Shown here: piece by piece, positions 26,440 through 39,186 of the stretch
Layout: the number at the start of each line of letters is the position of its first letter
Numbering within the stretch: position 1 is the stretch's first letter
Source of the DNA: Protopterus annectens
Taxonomy: Eukaryota > Chordata > Ceratodontiformes > Protopteridae
Direction: 5' to 3'
Assembly (NCBI RefSeq): GCF_019279795.1
Contig: NC_056732.1
Coordinates: forward strand, 184,266,503 to 184,330,502
DNA: 64,000 bases
The notes under the pieces: model-generated
Database searches by the model: none
Seen by the model: only the letters and a program-made list of their open reading frames with translations
What the model was told of the DNA's origin: nothing
Program-made: the position numbers and the translations under genes

Positions 26440-28330
26440 TTACATCCAGCCTCAAGGAGGGCAAGGCGAGATAGACTAGGTAAGAATTTGAGGCTGCCCA
26501 TCCAATTATCTAGGTTTACCTGGAAAGTAGCTTGGCTGCTACTTTGTTTGACATGTAGCAGAAATTAATTTCAGAGGTGTTGGATATGTTGAGAAATGCA
26601 TCTATCATGCCAACATATTGTATTTATATGCTGATGAAGTATCAGTTCCTTTATCTGGGTATTTGAGGTACCATTTGTTCTGTGAAGGAATAGGAAGTCA
26701 AAGAGTGTTGAGTCTTTCATGGCTTGTAAGGCCAGACACAGATCCCCAAGGTGGAATATATAGGAGACAGACTGTGGAGAAAGGGCTGCCAGTATGTCCT
26801 AATAACCAAGATTTTTAAAGGCACTGATCTTTTTAGTTATGAATCTCTGAGGTCTCTCAAGCTGAGTGATATGTTTAGGCAAATGCACGACCTAAATTTC
26901 ATTATATTCGATAATGGGTCTGACGAGTTCTGAGTGAAGGAGAATTAAAACCTCTTTGGATCTAGTGGTGATGCCTTTGGAAATTGGATAAGCTAGACAG
27001 AAGGCTTTCTGAATGCAGACAGAAGATGGTCAGATAATAAGGAATTAACAAACAGAGTGCCTAGATCCCTTATGATACCTTATGGTATATGTAATGTTTT
27101 GTTTACCAAAATAAACAGTCTTTATCTTTATAACTTTAATTTGAGACCATTGTCCTTGCACCAATTGTTAACTTAGTATAACTCATTTTGGAACAATTGT
27201 AAGTCAGCAGAAGATCAAATAACAACACCCAGTTTCCATTCATCTGCAAACTTAGATAACCATAAGCCAGGAGTGTTGCCCTGAAGGTCTGGGAAATAGA
27301 TGCAAAATAGGGATGTCCCATCACTGACCCCTGTTGTATACCACTGGTAACTTTTTTCTGCTTTAGAAAAGGGGCACCTGCAACTCTAACTACATGGGTA
27401 TAGTCAGACAAAGAGATGGCTATCTACTGCACAAGGATTTACAATTTGTTAATAATACTTGAATGGAAACAGTGTCAAGGCCTTGGCGTGGACCATATGT
27501 ACTGCATGTACTGCATAACCACTATCCACTACTTCAGTAACTTGTTCAAAGAAATCAGTAAGGTTAAAAAGGCAGGACCTTCCCTTGACAATACCAAATT
27601 GATGAAGATCCAAGGATTCTCAATGTCCAGATTAATAAAGTCTGAGATAATATACTCAACATGAACCCATGAACCAACAGGTTTACATATGAGGCTAGTT
27701 AGACTAATAGTTCTGTAGTCACCAGGGTCTGAGGTTTAGCCACCCATGTGTAAAGGTATTACAATTGCTGTTCTCAAGGCTTTAGTAATGTAACTCGTGG
27801 AGATGCATAGATTGAAGATGTTAAGTAGGGGTTTATATAGGCCACATATGGCACTGGTAATCAGACAATCTGTGTATTATCAGGGTCAATGGATAAGGTA
27901 TTCCTAGCTTTTGAGAGGGCTGAGACAACTTGCTCCATAGTTTCACAGGGGATGGCTGGAATCATACAATATGTGGAATATCTATAAGAGTGAATGGAAT
28001 AAAATTGCATCAAATTTGTCAAAAAGAAAAATAAGTTGTCAGCTAGGATATTAATTATTTAATTTGGGTCATAGTCCATTATTACTGTTGACTAAATCTG
28101 AACATTGTTGGGTATAAGTTCTTAACTTCTTGTCATTGATAAAGAAAGTTTTATACTTATTTTTAGCAGCTGTTTTTAAGTTCATGCTTAGCCCTCAGCT
28201 TCTGAATGGTTCCCTTAAACTCTTTACTAGTTTGATTAAGTGTGATCTTAAGATAGGAAAAATCAGATCTCTTATATAAATTAAGCAATTTCTTTCTCTT
28301 GCAACATAATTTTCTTAAATGGGTATCCCA
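26440..28330 (-). pseudogene. CR1-like LINE remnant (CR1-D), RT and C-terminus
   Basis: Minus-strand ORF2 remains. Near 27890-27700 the finger region is seen (SIDPDNTQIV, then ENSNCNTFTHGW and DYRTISLTSLICKP-like segments). Near 27411-27300 lies an open stretch with DYTHVVRVAGAP and motif B as VTSGIQQGSVMG. Sequence after it has a degenerate motif C position. C-terminal matter (LSLRDLRDS) lies near 26860-26830. Many frameshifts; inactive. Confidence 0.72.
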
Positions 28331-28419
28331 GCATATTGGCTTGTTTTTTTTTTTTTTAATTTCTCAATATATTTGGTTCTTCTAGGTTGGTATACTTAAG
28401 TAGCTGATGGTTTGGATGT

Positions 28420-28457
<38 letters not shown>

Positions 28458-28459
28458 AT

Positions 28460-28536
<77 letters not shown>

Positions 28537-28579
28537 TATATATACATATCAATGTCTACATCTTTCTCTCTCTTTCTCA

Positions 28580-28640
<61 letters not shown>
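28420..28640. repeat. Compound microsatellite (TA)n (TG)n (GA)n (TA)n
   Basis: Blocks of TA, GTGTAT, TG, GATA/GA and again TA (28580-28637). These form the left border of the hairpin cluster. Confidence 0.95.
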
Positions 28641-28641
<1 letters not shown>

Positions 28642-28658
28642 AGAACTAATGCTTGACT

Positions 28659-28992
28659 GGCCATTTCACCGAATGTGAAACGGCCGGGCATACTTACGCA
28701 AAAGTGCTTTTCACCGAAGAAGCACTTTTACATAAGTATGCCTGTTGCGGAGATCGCACTACAATGGGGATAAGGAAAAATTCCCTTTTCCCCACTGTAG
28801 TGCGACCTCAGAGTGAGAATATAAAAGTAGGGGGGTGTGGGGGTGCAGGGGGACTTGCCCCCCTGCAAAAACGTAAATGTAATGTTTTTTTTTTAACACA
28901 CTTTAACAAAAGTGCTTTTTCGGTGAAAGTGCTTTCGTTAAAGTGTGTTCAGGGATAGTGGATTCAGACTGTTGAATTTTCGTTCAACAGTC
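28659..28992. repeat. Chain of six hairpins (foldback element candidate)
   Basis: Six successive inverted repeats in 334 bp: 28659-28685, 28688-28741 (GCATACTTA and AAAAGTGCTT stems), 28755-28804 (16-base arms, one mismatch), 28844-28865 (GC-rich), 28895-28949 (13-base perfect arms) and 28967-28992 (11-base arms). The 10-mer TTTCACCGAA or its complement occurs in the first, second and fifth. TA microsatellites lie on both sides. No coding potential is seen. It resembles foldback or MITE DNA; I do not recognise the family. Confidence 0.8.
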
Positions 28993-28997
28993 CTATA

Positions 28998-28998
28998 T

Positions 28999-29052
<54 letters not shown>
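28998..29052. repeat. (TA)n microsatellite
   Basis: Pure TA tract separating the hairpin chain from the next inverted-repeat element. Confidence 0.97.
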
Positions 29053-29710
<658 letters not shown>

Positions 29711-29770
29711 CACACACTTGTGTGTGTGCGAAACCAAAAAAAAACACTATGCAAATTATATATACCAAAT

Positions 29771-29832
29771 CAGAGATAACACTACAGTATGGAAGGGGTA
29801 AATTCCCGATCCCCACTGTACCATGATCTCTG
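29771..29832. repeat. Hairpin related to 28752-28807
   Basis: Inverted arms CAGAGAT...CTACAGT and ACTGTA...ATCTCTG enclose a short loop with AAATTCCC. The sequence order GAGAT, CACTACA, AATTCCC, CCCCACTGTA is shared with the third hairpin of the 28659-28992 chain, so the two are probably diverged copies. A further small hairpin lies at 29845-29860. Confidence 0.65.
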
Positions 29833-30124
29833 TAGAAGGCATAGACTTTTAAGAAAGTCGATCATATAGTCTTGACCATATAAATTCAAGTTTACAAAAA
29901 ATTAATCTTCCGAAGGGAATCCATATATACAGATAAGATTACCTCATGAAATATTGAAAACACATGAGAGAATCACAAATAGCAGACTTTTAAAAACTAG
30001 ACTCATAAGGCTAAATCACAAAACACTGACTACTTCTCTTTCACTAAAAAAAGCTCTATATCAGTAAGCCACAACTACAAAACCAAGATCAAATGTCATC
30101 TTGGTAATGATACTGTTACAGAAA

Positions 30125-30420
30125 GGGTTCTTAGTAATGTAATGTGTATGGTTAGGGCTGGGGGCAGGGGTAGGGTTAGGACATGAGTAAGTTAGGCAGG
30201 GGACTGATTCATGTGTGCTAGCCCTAACTGCAATCCTATCTCTGCTCTAACCCTAACCCTACAAATTATGTTACTAAAAATGTTTTATCTAAAAGAACCA
30301 TGACCCAAGACAAAAAGACACACGTGGTGACACACACAACACAAAACATGGATAACACTGACTGTAACCTCTCACCTAACCCTTACTCTAACCCTAGCCT
30401 GTGAACAAGTCTATGTTTAC
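30125..30420. repeat. Telomere-like patches, possible foldback
   Basis: A G-rich stretch with TTAGGG-type motifs (30150-30180) is followed by its C-rich counterpart (CTAACCCTAACCCTAC near 30238-30253), flanked by weakly inverted GGTTCTTAGTAATG and TAGT..CATAA motifs. A third CCCTAA patch lies at 30378-30398. This may be a decayed relative of the 29053 element. Confidence 0.45.
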
Positions 30421-30550
30421 AACTGCTTTAACACAGTCTCACACAGCTTCACAGCCGCCACCTTTTCATTCAAGCATTACGTTTTCTGCACACTCCTGCT
30501 TACCTACATTATATACAACTAAATTCATCCATATGTGATTCACTCAAATG

Positions 30551-30571
30551 AGTAGATAGATAGACAGATAA

Positions 30572-30619
<48 letters not shown>

Positions 30620-30642
30620 ATATATAGATAGATAGATGTGTG

Positions 30643-30678
<36 letters not shown>

Positions 30679-30703
30679 TGTGTGTGTGTGTGTGTGTGTG
30701 TGT
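30551..30703. repeat. Compound microsatellite (TAGA)n (GTGC)n (TG)n
   Basis: TAGA units, then about nine GTGC units, then TG units. The GTGC block is CpG-rich and alternates purine and pyrimidine. Confidence 0.96.
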
Positions 30704-31585
30704 AATTTGAATCTTGCAGTATGCAACTTCTTCATATTGTAAGGGGAAGCTTGTTTCATGATCACAGAAATCATCATGTAATGTATCTGTCGTTTTTTCT
30801 ATTACCAGTATTTTAGAACTGAATTCCCCAGATCTTGTGCTAGTGATGTTTACTTTCAAAGAGAATTGGACCAGACCTTGTCTTGCACACCAAGAAAAGT
30901 CTGACTCTGACTAACCAATAAGAACCAGAATATAATGATATATCCAGAAGTCTTTCTAAATAGTTCATATTATGCAACCCTGTGATAGAGCTAGTAGAGA
31001 AGATAGTTGTTTGTCTCGTTTTGGGTAGCTTGTTCAAAGACTATAAACTGAATGTTGTATGGTATATGTAGTCAGGTCAGTGAGGTGTGTCATGACACAG
31101 CAGCATCCCCTGAATGACCAGATATGCCTTTCAGAATTAGATGAGTTATAGAACATACACTAGTAACAGACTGAAGGTTCTTAAACTACCAGTCCAGTAA
31201 AATAATCCAGAAAAATGACATGAGTGTAAAAGTTGCAAAAATGAAATTGACCAGGGATGCACAGAAGCTAAAAGACTTCACTGATGAGCTTAAGTGTTTC
31301 ATTTCTTTTGTATGAGCTGAAAGCACTTCAGCTGATTAAAGAAATATGTACATACTTTCTTGGTCAGCTTCCTTTTTCTGTCTTTTATAGTCTTGTTTCT
31401 TGATTTGCAGAACATGCAATTTCTGCATTTAATATGTACTTATAACTTCAAAATTTAAATTGTTGTCTCTTAGTCTCGCTAGACAATTAACACTGCTGCT
31501 GTTTTTATGAACTGACCATTTATTTTGTAATTGTAATTTATTTCCATTTTTACTGGGTATCGTAATGCCACATCTAGTGACATTA
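30704..31585. other. No gene recognised
   Basis: AT-rich sequence without recognisable repeats or coding motifs. Confidence 0.45.
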
Positions 31586-31589
31586 AAGG

Positions 31590-31990
31590 TGAGGTAGTTA
31601 TGGAAATGCATTTGCATCATTTATCAAAGTAATGATGCTACGCAGCTTGAAATCTTCAGCATATTTTTGATGTCTTAAGACCACTTCCACCCTTATAGCA
31701 CACAAAATTAGTTCATAAATAAGTGATCCCAGTACAGAGCCATGTGGGACATGAATGATAACCCCTATTAAGCTAGAGATGTAATCCAACCCTCACTTCA
31801 TGTCTTGGTACATAAACAAGGTTTTTCATGACAAACTGCATATGGACTGAAATGTAATATTCTTAGTTTGTCAGTTATTTCCTTTGTTGAATTCTGCCAA
31901 AATACCTTAGCAAGGCCAATACAATGTCAGTCGTGACTAAAAGGCTGATTTCATATTTACAAAGAATCTGCCAAGGTTCAAAAGACAAGT
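31590..31990 (-). pseudogene. CR1-like RT fragment
   Basis: The minus-strand frame ending at 31598 encodes a motif B remnant, HVPHGSVLGSLIY (expected VPQGSVLGPLIF), and a degenerate motif C position reading KYAEDFKL. The sequence farther upstream on the minus strand is too decayed to place. It is an isolated fragment. Confidence 0.55.
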
Positions 31991-32010
31991 TCTCCTCATA
32001 AAAAAACCTT

Positions 32011-32300
32011 ACTGTTGTTGTTGTGTCTTTCGGCTTTTTCCCGGTAAGGGGTCGCCACAGTGGAACTCCGGTCCATTAATGATTGGCAGTAGATTTTTCC
32101 GAAATGCCGAGGTGCCAGCTCGCTGCCCAACCTTCAACGAAGGCACCCCCATTTACACATGCATGTCTTTCGAATGTTACCCAACCACGGGGAGGACATG
32201 CAGACTCCACACAGAAGGCACTCCCAAGCCAAGCCGAGAATCGAACGGGAGAACCTCTTGCTGTGAGGTAACAATGCTACTGCCGTACCACCGAGGTATG
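32011..32300 (-). mobile_element. tRNA-derived SINE, copy 1
   Basis: Read on the minus strand it begins with a tRNA-like head (CGGTGGTACGGCAGTAGCAT), then box B (CGTTCGATTCTCGGC), a conserved body (TGTGTGGAGTCTGCATGTCC), and a 3' part with CCGCTGTGGCGA-like sequence, then GCCGAAAGAC and an AAC tail. It matches 44505-44795 along its whole length. Known fish SINEs share this head and a similar GTGGCGACCCC...GCCGAAA end. It needs LINE enzymes to move. Confidence 0.88.
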
Positions 32301-33635
32301 TACCCTGTGTCTTTCTGGATACATTCTATTGTGACTGTCTCATTTATTTCACATACAGTACTAGTCACACTGCTGGATCTAAAACTGTTTGAGTCTGAGT
32401 AACACTACAACTGATTTCCAAAGGTTGGGAAAATGTTCACAGTCTGTGCGACATTTTGTTTAACATGATTAATACATTTTTTTTAGGTTTATCATCTAAA
32501 TGAAATCAGCAGGCAATTTGCCTGGATTGACTGAACTTTTTTTAGTTGCAGTTCTGGCATTCATGTCTCTAATTATGTAAAAGATGCCTCGCTTGTGTCT
32601 GTTGCACATAGATATGTGTCTTTGCTTAATGTGATGATTGCACAAGATCTTTCTGTAAGTACGTTCACTATGTCCTGCAACTGGGTGAATAGTTTACTTA
32701 TACCGGTTTGCATTCATAATTTTTCCTTTCATTCATTAATGCATATATTTTTGTTGCCTTCATCCTTTCTTATCAATCTGAGATCTTAACTAGAGCAGAA
32801 GATAAGTATTTTTTAATTTGTTTAATCTAGACTTGTTTTATGATTATGGTGATTTTTTTGAATTCTAATTAGTGCCTCTTTTTCTGTTATATATCTTATT
32901 AGTTTTATGATTTCACTACTGGATGTTTATGTTGAATTTGCCTGCATATTTGTGTCTTACTGATGTGTGCTCATGAAAATGAATATAAATTAATTTTAAC
33001 CATAGAAAACACTGAAGATACTCTGAGTTGATTTATTTATGTTATTAATAAGAAGTGCTTCAGTCCATTTTTAGAAATACAGCATATAGTTTTCAATGGT
33101 AAATCCTGAGAAGGATGATTTAATTATGACTGAGTTGGATTTCCCTCTTAAGTTAAAGATGACAGTCGTAATCAAAAAATAGAAGACATTCTGGCAAGAT
33201 GAGGTGCACCGTGATAATCCAAGCAGAAATATGCTTTGTTATGATTAAACAATTTAGGCTGTATAAGTTGAAACAGACATCATTAAAAGTCACAAGTTGA
33301 ATAGGTAATAGGGAGGGTATATAGAGATGAAATGGGTGGGATAGGGGAGTGAGTAGATATGGGAAGTGATGTATAGAGAATAAAGCTAAGAAAGGATGTA
33401 AGGAATAGTGTAGCAACAGAAAAAGGTAACATTAAGTTAAGGAGTCTGAAATTTTCTTAAGAGACATTGGAAATATAACAAGGAATGAGGATAACAGATG
33501 TGGAAGAAGGGTGACATGAGTGAAATGGTGAAGGAGTGCAGTGTAGACAAGGGGGTGAATATGGAGTAAAGGGAGTGGTTGATGGGAGAATATTATCTGA
33601 CAAGAAGAAGTCTAGTAATATTAGTTTAAGGATTA
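32301..33635. other. No gene recognised
   Basis: AT-rich sequence with a purine-rich stretch at 33300-33600. Nothing recognisable is seen. Confidence 0.45.
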
Positions 33636-33639
33636 TAGA

Positions 33640-34820
33640 CCCTTTCCAATACAGGGGTTTAGTAATAAAAATTACTTCTTAGTATAGCAGTCCCATTGTG
33701 AGGTTAAACAGCTTTTTACTTTACTTTGGTTGAGTTTTGAGTTGGATTCTGCTCTGAGCTGTGAAGGAATGGCATTCAAGAGTTTATTTATAGAAATGAG
33801 GTAGACAGAGGCACCATAGTGAATACTAGATTTTACTGTGGAGTTAGCCATTGATTTTGTGATCTGAGTTGTTACTTTTGTGCTTAGTCGAAGAAGTTGC
33901 TAATTACTGTTTTTTTATTTGGTTAATAGAATGTTACATACTGTTTTAAATAGTTGTACTTCATGGAGTTCTAGAGTTCTACCAAGAGTGTTGCAGGCCT
34001 AATCATCGGAGAATATTTTTTGTGGTAAGTTAGTACTCAGTTTTGCTACTTTGTTGTAACATAATATCAATTTGTTTAGTATGGGGTCGTGAGATTAGTT
34101 AAGAGAGGAGCAATATATAAAATGTTTAGAAGAAGGAGTGATGGAGCTTGCTGCATTTGCATTGTGTTTGACTCTATATAACATACAGAATTTTTAATTA
34201 CTCTTTACTACAACATAGTTGATATGGATATCAAATTTAAGTTGGTAGTCTGATGAACTCTAAGAGTTTTGTGTGGGCGACATATTCTATAATGGCACCA
34301 TTTTGTGTGATTATATTTATTTTACGTGTATTTCTATGGATATTTTTTTCTGTAGAGGCCATTATTTTAGTTTTCTTGGAGTTCAGTATTGAAGGAGATT
34401 TGGTAAGCCAAGATACAAGCCTGCCAAATGCTTACTCGTCTTCAGCATTCAAGTTACAAGTGATCCATTGAGTTGACTGAGCATGTAGGTCTAAAGTTGC
34501 CTGTGTACTGAATGATGTATCCTTTTTCAATAACTTTGTACATGTCATCAGTGAAGATCTTGAATAGTAACCCAGGCATCTCATGAGTATACTTGTCTAC
34601 ATCGTGGAGAGATGGTTATTTGATGATTTTTCATGCATCTTACAAGTATTTTAAAGATGGGTACAAGATAGCTATTGTTCTGGAGATGCAGAGGTCTCTT
34701 TCCCCCTTTGTGGACTGATATAATGTAAGATTGCTCCCAAACAGTTATGTTATTGATTGGTTTACAGCTCCCAAACAGTTCTATTATTGACTGGTTTACA
34801 AAGACTGACATTTAGTAAGC
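33640..34820 (-). pseudogene. LINE reverse transcriptase fragment
   Basis: The minus strand near 34780-34640 reads WEQSYIISVHKGGKR...NSYLVPI, resembling the RT finger segment W..A.I.P.HKGG....NYRP. Sequence near 34330-34220 resembles the region after motif C of CR1 or L2. No intact catalytic box is visible. A 34-bp direct duplication lies at 34734-34800. The clade is uncertain. Confidence 0.45.
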
Positions 34821-35103
34821 TATAATATGAGTAGAGGCTTTAATACAGTCAGCAGGAAGTTGGTGTAGAGCTGTGGTATATATTTTATAACTCTTAACAT
34901 ACTGAATGCATTTAGTTCATTTTATTACACTGAGAAAAAATGCATTCTACCAGAATTTATATTGCTTTACAAACATACTTTGTGTTCTCTTTGTACAGTT
35001 GCCCAATGCAAACTAACTCTGCCTTAGATATGAAACATAGTGGCACTTTACAATTCTCTGTGCTGTGGTAATTCCCCAAAGTACAAATATTTATTTAGTC
35101 TAG

Positions 35104-35105
<2 letters not shown>

Positions 35106-35157
<52 letters not shown>
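35106..35157. repeat. (TA)n microsatellite
   Basis: Pure TA tract of about 26 units. Confidence 0.97.
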
Positions 35158-35159
<2 letters not shown>

Positions 35160-35160
<1 letters not shown>

Positions 35161-35857
35161 TAATCTCACATCTCAAACTCTACCTGCCTAGACCACCAAC
35201 TCTGCTGGCATAGAAGGATAAAACCCAGACTATGACCCAGGTAACCCATGTTCTGCTGGTAGCTCAGTCACATGCTACAGCTGGTAAGGACAACAAGTGA
35301 ACTGAAGATGCTTAGCCTACTCACTTCCCTGCAATGTTATATGAATGTGGTAGAAAAAAGGATGCCATGGATATACGTATCTACAAGAGAGGAGGGATTT
35401 GATCACACCTCGCACAGAGATGTGGATGTGTTTCCAAAGCCCATTGCACACTATCCCTCAGATAGTAATGTGCATGCACAAGATGACAACTGGGCTTACG
35501 CAGAGAGCACCGTTCTGCAGCAGTGATGAGAGTTCCAATCTAAATTCACCTGATCCTTAACCCTTGGGCTAGGAGGGGGGATTGCATGAATCAAAGAGGC
35601 AGTCAGGGCCCAGCTGATGATCAAAAGAAGAACAGAAGAAAAAGAATTTTTAAAAAAAGTACTCCGCAAGATGCCTGGTGCTAAAGTCTGACAGAACACT
35701 GTGACACATCAATAATTGTCATAAATAGTTCAGGGGTAGAGAATTAATGACATGAGTCTAGATGTAAGCTTTAAAGTTCAACCTAAAATGTTTGTGCAGC
35801 CCAGTCATAGCTGTAATTTTACATTTTGTTTGCTCCAGAGCATTTCTTTGCAACATA
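35160..35857. other. No gene recognised
   Basis: Somewhat higher GC than its surroundings, but the open frames match no family I know. Confidence 0.4.
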
Positions 35858-36000
35858 GGAGGAAACTGGTGCACCCAGAGGGCAGCCACACAAATGCAGG
35901 GAGGACATGCAGACTCCACACAGAAGGCACCCCAGGTGAGAACTTGAACCAGAGAAGCTCTTGCTGTGAGGCGACAACATTACCTGCTGCACCACTGCAC
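35858..36000 (-). mobile_element. tRNA-derived SINE fragment, copy 4
   Basis: The minus strand reads a head with GTGGTGCAGCAGGTAATG, GTCGCCTCACAGCAAGAG, a box-B-like GGTTCAAGTTC, and the conserved TGTGTGGAGTCTGCATGTCC body. After the body it ends in a CTGGGTGCACCAGTTTCCTCC-like stretch, as in the zebrafish-type relatives, and lacks the AAC-tailed 3' part of copies 1 and 2. Confidence 0.75.
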
Positions 36001-38395
36001 AATCAAACTCAGAGTTTCATTTTTTCTAAATTGCCTCATCCAAGTTTGACTGCATTGTTAACTACTTAATATATTTACAAAAATGTAAATAGTACAATAA
36101 CCTGCTCATAACAATGCACATTGAAGAAAATAAATCATAATGGACTTATTTATTTTGATAGGAAATTATATTAGTGTGATGCCCCTCTGTGTTGGGTTAC
36201 TTCTTTGAAAAAAAAAAGGTTAAGAAATGTCTTTGTACACTCATTTCTGAATTTTCACAAGTTCATTATGATCTGTTCCTTTATAAAGTTACTTGGGTTT
36301 ATTATTTTACCTGTGATAATCTTTACTTGATACCTACATAACTAGGGTATATAATGAGAAAGAAGCTTCATGTAAAATCATTTTTTTTATTATTTTGTAT
36401 GAAAAGTCATCTTCATCTTACAGTCAGCTGGCGATGTGTCAAGATACCGAAATACATGTTCATATGGAGTCAGGCTTGCTGGCTTGAATGCATTTTAAAG
36501 TGCTGTGTAACATTTTTATCATTAGCACTCATTATCACAGTATGTTAAAACATTTGATATAATCCTGTCATGGTTCTGTATATATCTTTTCTCAGAGGTG
36601 TCCTTTTTCTTATTTCTTCACATACAGTCCTGTTAATAGAACTAGCAGTCTAATGGAGGAAGGGGTATGGTAAGAGATTAGAAAGAATAAATGAGTGCTC
36701 AAACAAAGGGAAGAAAGCAAAAACCTTGGACTATCATAACAATAATAATAGTAATAATAATAATTTAAGAAAATGATTGGGCTCTACTGCCACGTGTAAG
36801 GACTACAAGGTTTGACTTTGCATACAACAGTGAATGTTTATTTTGGTTTCTTCTCATTTGTGCTGTGGCACACATCTTTAATAGTTCAAGATTATGAATG
36901 AATGAAAACAACATTAATCACTGACAATATACATTTCTTTTGGTGAAAAATATATATACCACAAAAGTGGAAATGAGGCTTTGTTATATGAAAATAGTTT
37001 TGATTGTTGCAATTTAAGATATGATAGGAAGGAAAGAGATCCAAGTTCTTCATTATATCTGCTCAGTTAGATAACTGCTACATTATAACTTTTTGTTTTG
37101 TTTTTTTGTAAAAAATGCATTCATTAATCAGCTTAAAGGAGTCCAGAAACAATTTATATATAATACTGGAACAGAGGTATACTTATCCAGCCTCTTCAAC
37201 AATAGAATTAACTATACCTTTTAATCACTAAGTTGATTAAGTTGTAAAGAAATAAAAACAAGGAATTGCTGAACTTCTCAACACACATTTAAAAAGACTG
37301 TTAGTAGTCTTATGTTGCTGTTGCAAACTGCAGCACTGAATAGCAAAGCATCACATTAAGACCTGAGGGTATAAAATGCTAATGCTGTACTTCCTTTCTC
37401 CCAAGATTTCATTCCCTTTTGTATCCTGTCATCATGCACATGCTGTGTGCCTCTGAACAATTCATTCAAACAGAACAAAACACATGTGCTAGCCATGAAA
37501 AGAGACCCTTGTGCCTAGATGATCTTTCCTGGTTAATAACTAACAACATAACAAAGATGCATAAGTTTAAAGGTTCTAATAGGCAAATGATGTAATGTCA
37601 CAGAACTGAGATAAACCATGAGTGAGCAGAGTGTGTCAATCAGCAAGAAAGCCTGGGAGAATGTATTGAGACTGGCTTGAATTTGTTTGCATGATCAGCT
37701 AAATTATTGGTTAAAGTGTAGCAAACATTTAGAAAACAGTAGCATTTTATATGGACCCTTTTAAATGTTACTTATAAAGGGCCCACATATTTATCATATG
37801 GAAAGGAAAGATTCTTTGAAATGGATGCAAGCAAAGGAGCAGCCTTTCCTTATCTGAATACAGCAGCAAGGAAACTTCTAGCAGATGCTACAGATGTAGG
37901 AGAAGAGCACAATTTTATTGCTCTAACTATATAAAATGTTAACACTCTTGTTTCCTTTTCAGTGCACTGTCACAGAAGTAGAGCAATATGATTTGTGAAT
38001 GGAGCTTTATATGAGGAAAATGGCAATTAGCAATCTAGACATAACATTTTGCAAAATCTTGCCTAAGATAATAAAGCCCTGAATCTTCTTTATGGGAAGT
38101 TTTATCCCTATGCTAAACACCGTACCCAGTGCTAATGCCACACTAAGAAGTTTTAAATATGGAGGGTACTTTATTTCTTAAAAATTAATTCTTTTTGTCA
38201 GCTTCTTTGCCGTTACCATTCATCATGCCATCATTTTAAAGAGATACTTGCTGAAAGAACCAGACTTAAAAAAAAACTGCCAGACAAACACATATATGCC
38301 TGGAGTCAGTCAATGGGAAAGACAAATGAACTTAGAAATGGAAACACTGATCTTACACTATGAAACACATAAGAAGAAAACATGGATGGATAAGT
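36001..38395. other. No gene recognised
   Basis: About 2.4 kb of AT-rich sequence with no coding motif, tandem repeat or clear transposon that I can identify. A short AAT-rich patch lies at 36740-36765. Confidence 0.45.
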
Positions 38396-38477
38396 TGACA
38401 GCATGCCTTATTTTCATTTATTTATTTGTTTAGTTAACAGGTAAGTGAAGTTGACCACTAAGGCAATCTTTACTTAT

Positions 38478-38533
38478 GACCTAGTTACAGTAAAACTGGC
38501 AACTCATGATCTAGTTACAACAAAACTGGGAAA
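38478..38533. repeat. Two-copy tandem duplication
   Basis: Two units of about 28 bp, each with TGA(C/T)CTAGTTACA and AAAACTGG. Confidence 0.7.
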
Positions 38534-38571
38534 TTGAATGAGAAAACATACATTTACGGTTTTCAGTTCAA

Positions 38572-38775
38572 GCCAGCAATGCAACAGCAGGCAATTAGTG
38601 CAGAGGACTAAAACTCTGAACTCTTAATGAGTTCCTTCTTTTGCCTAGGGTTTTATTCCTTTATTTGCTACTGTATGACTCTGATAAAGTCACTTCAGAT
38701 CGTGCTCCTGTGTTACCCTGAAAAGAGACAATTGGGTTTGCCCAGCAAACAAATAGGTAATAAAAAAACATCAGG
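38572..38775 (+). mobile_element. tRNA-derived SINE with L2-like 3' tail
   Basis: The 5' part resembles a tRNA head (CAGCAGGCAATTAGTGCAG, then a box-B-like GGGTTTTATTCC). It is followed by a CTGATAAAGTCACTTCA motif like the GGGCAAGTCACTT block of MIR/V-type SINEs. The end, CTGAAAAGAGAC...TTTGCCCAGCAAACAAATA, resembles the 3' end of the L2 in this window (42718-42762). Sharing a LINE tail is how such SINEs recruit the LINE reverse transcriptase. Confidence 0.6.
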
Positions 38776-39186
38776 CACATAATGCTATTATACTAATTAA
38801 TTAAAGAACATTATATAGCCCTGTTCAAGTGTAGACCAACTGTGAACAGTAATACAGTAAAAACAAAAAAGTTAACTGTTTCAATGCAATTGTATTCTAC
38901 TTTATGATGAAATACTATTTAAATTTAAAGTGCTAAAACTCTGTTTTTTGTTTTTAAAAACCTCTGCTGAATTCTCACTTGTGACATATGCAAATGTACA
39001 TTTATACAAAAGTAATCAGACTGTATTACCAAATTAACATTCACAAACATTATACTTCACATATATTGCTATATATCAACACCAACCACCATGGCAGACA
39101 GAATCCATAACCAGTCCCATAAAATTAGGACATTTCCCTATATCACCCTTTAACCTTACTTCCACCCAACCTTTTTCCTTCCTGTA

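Noticed and set aside
26618-26933. Plus-strand open frames
   Set aside because: They overlap the minus-strand CR1-D C-terminal region and have no motif of their own.
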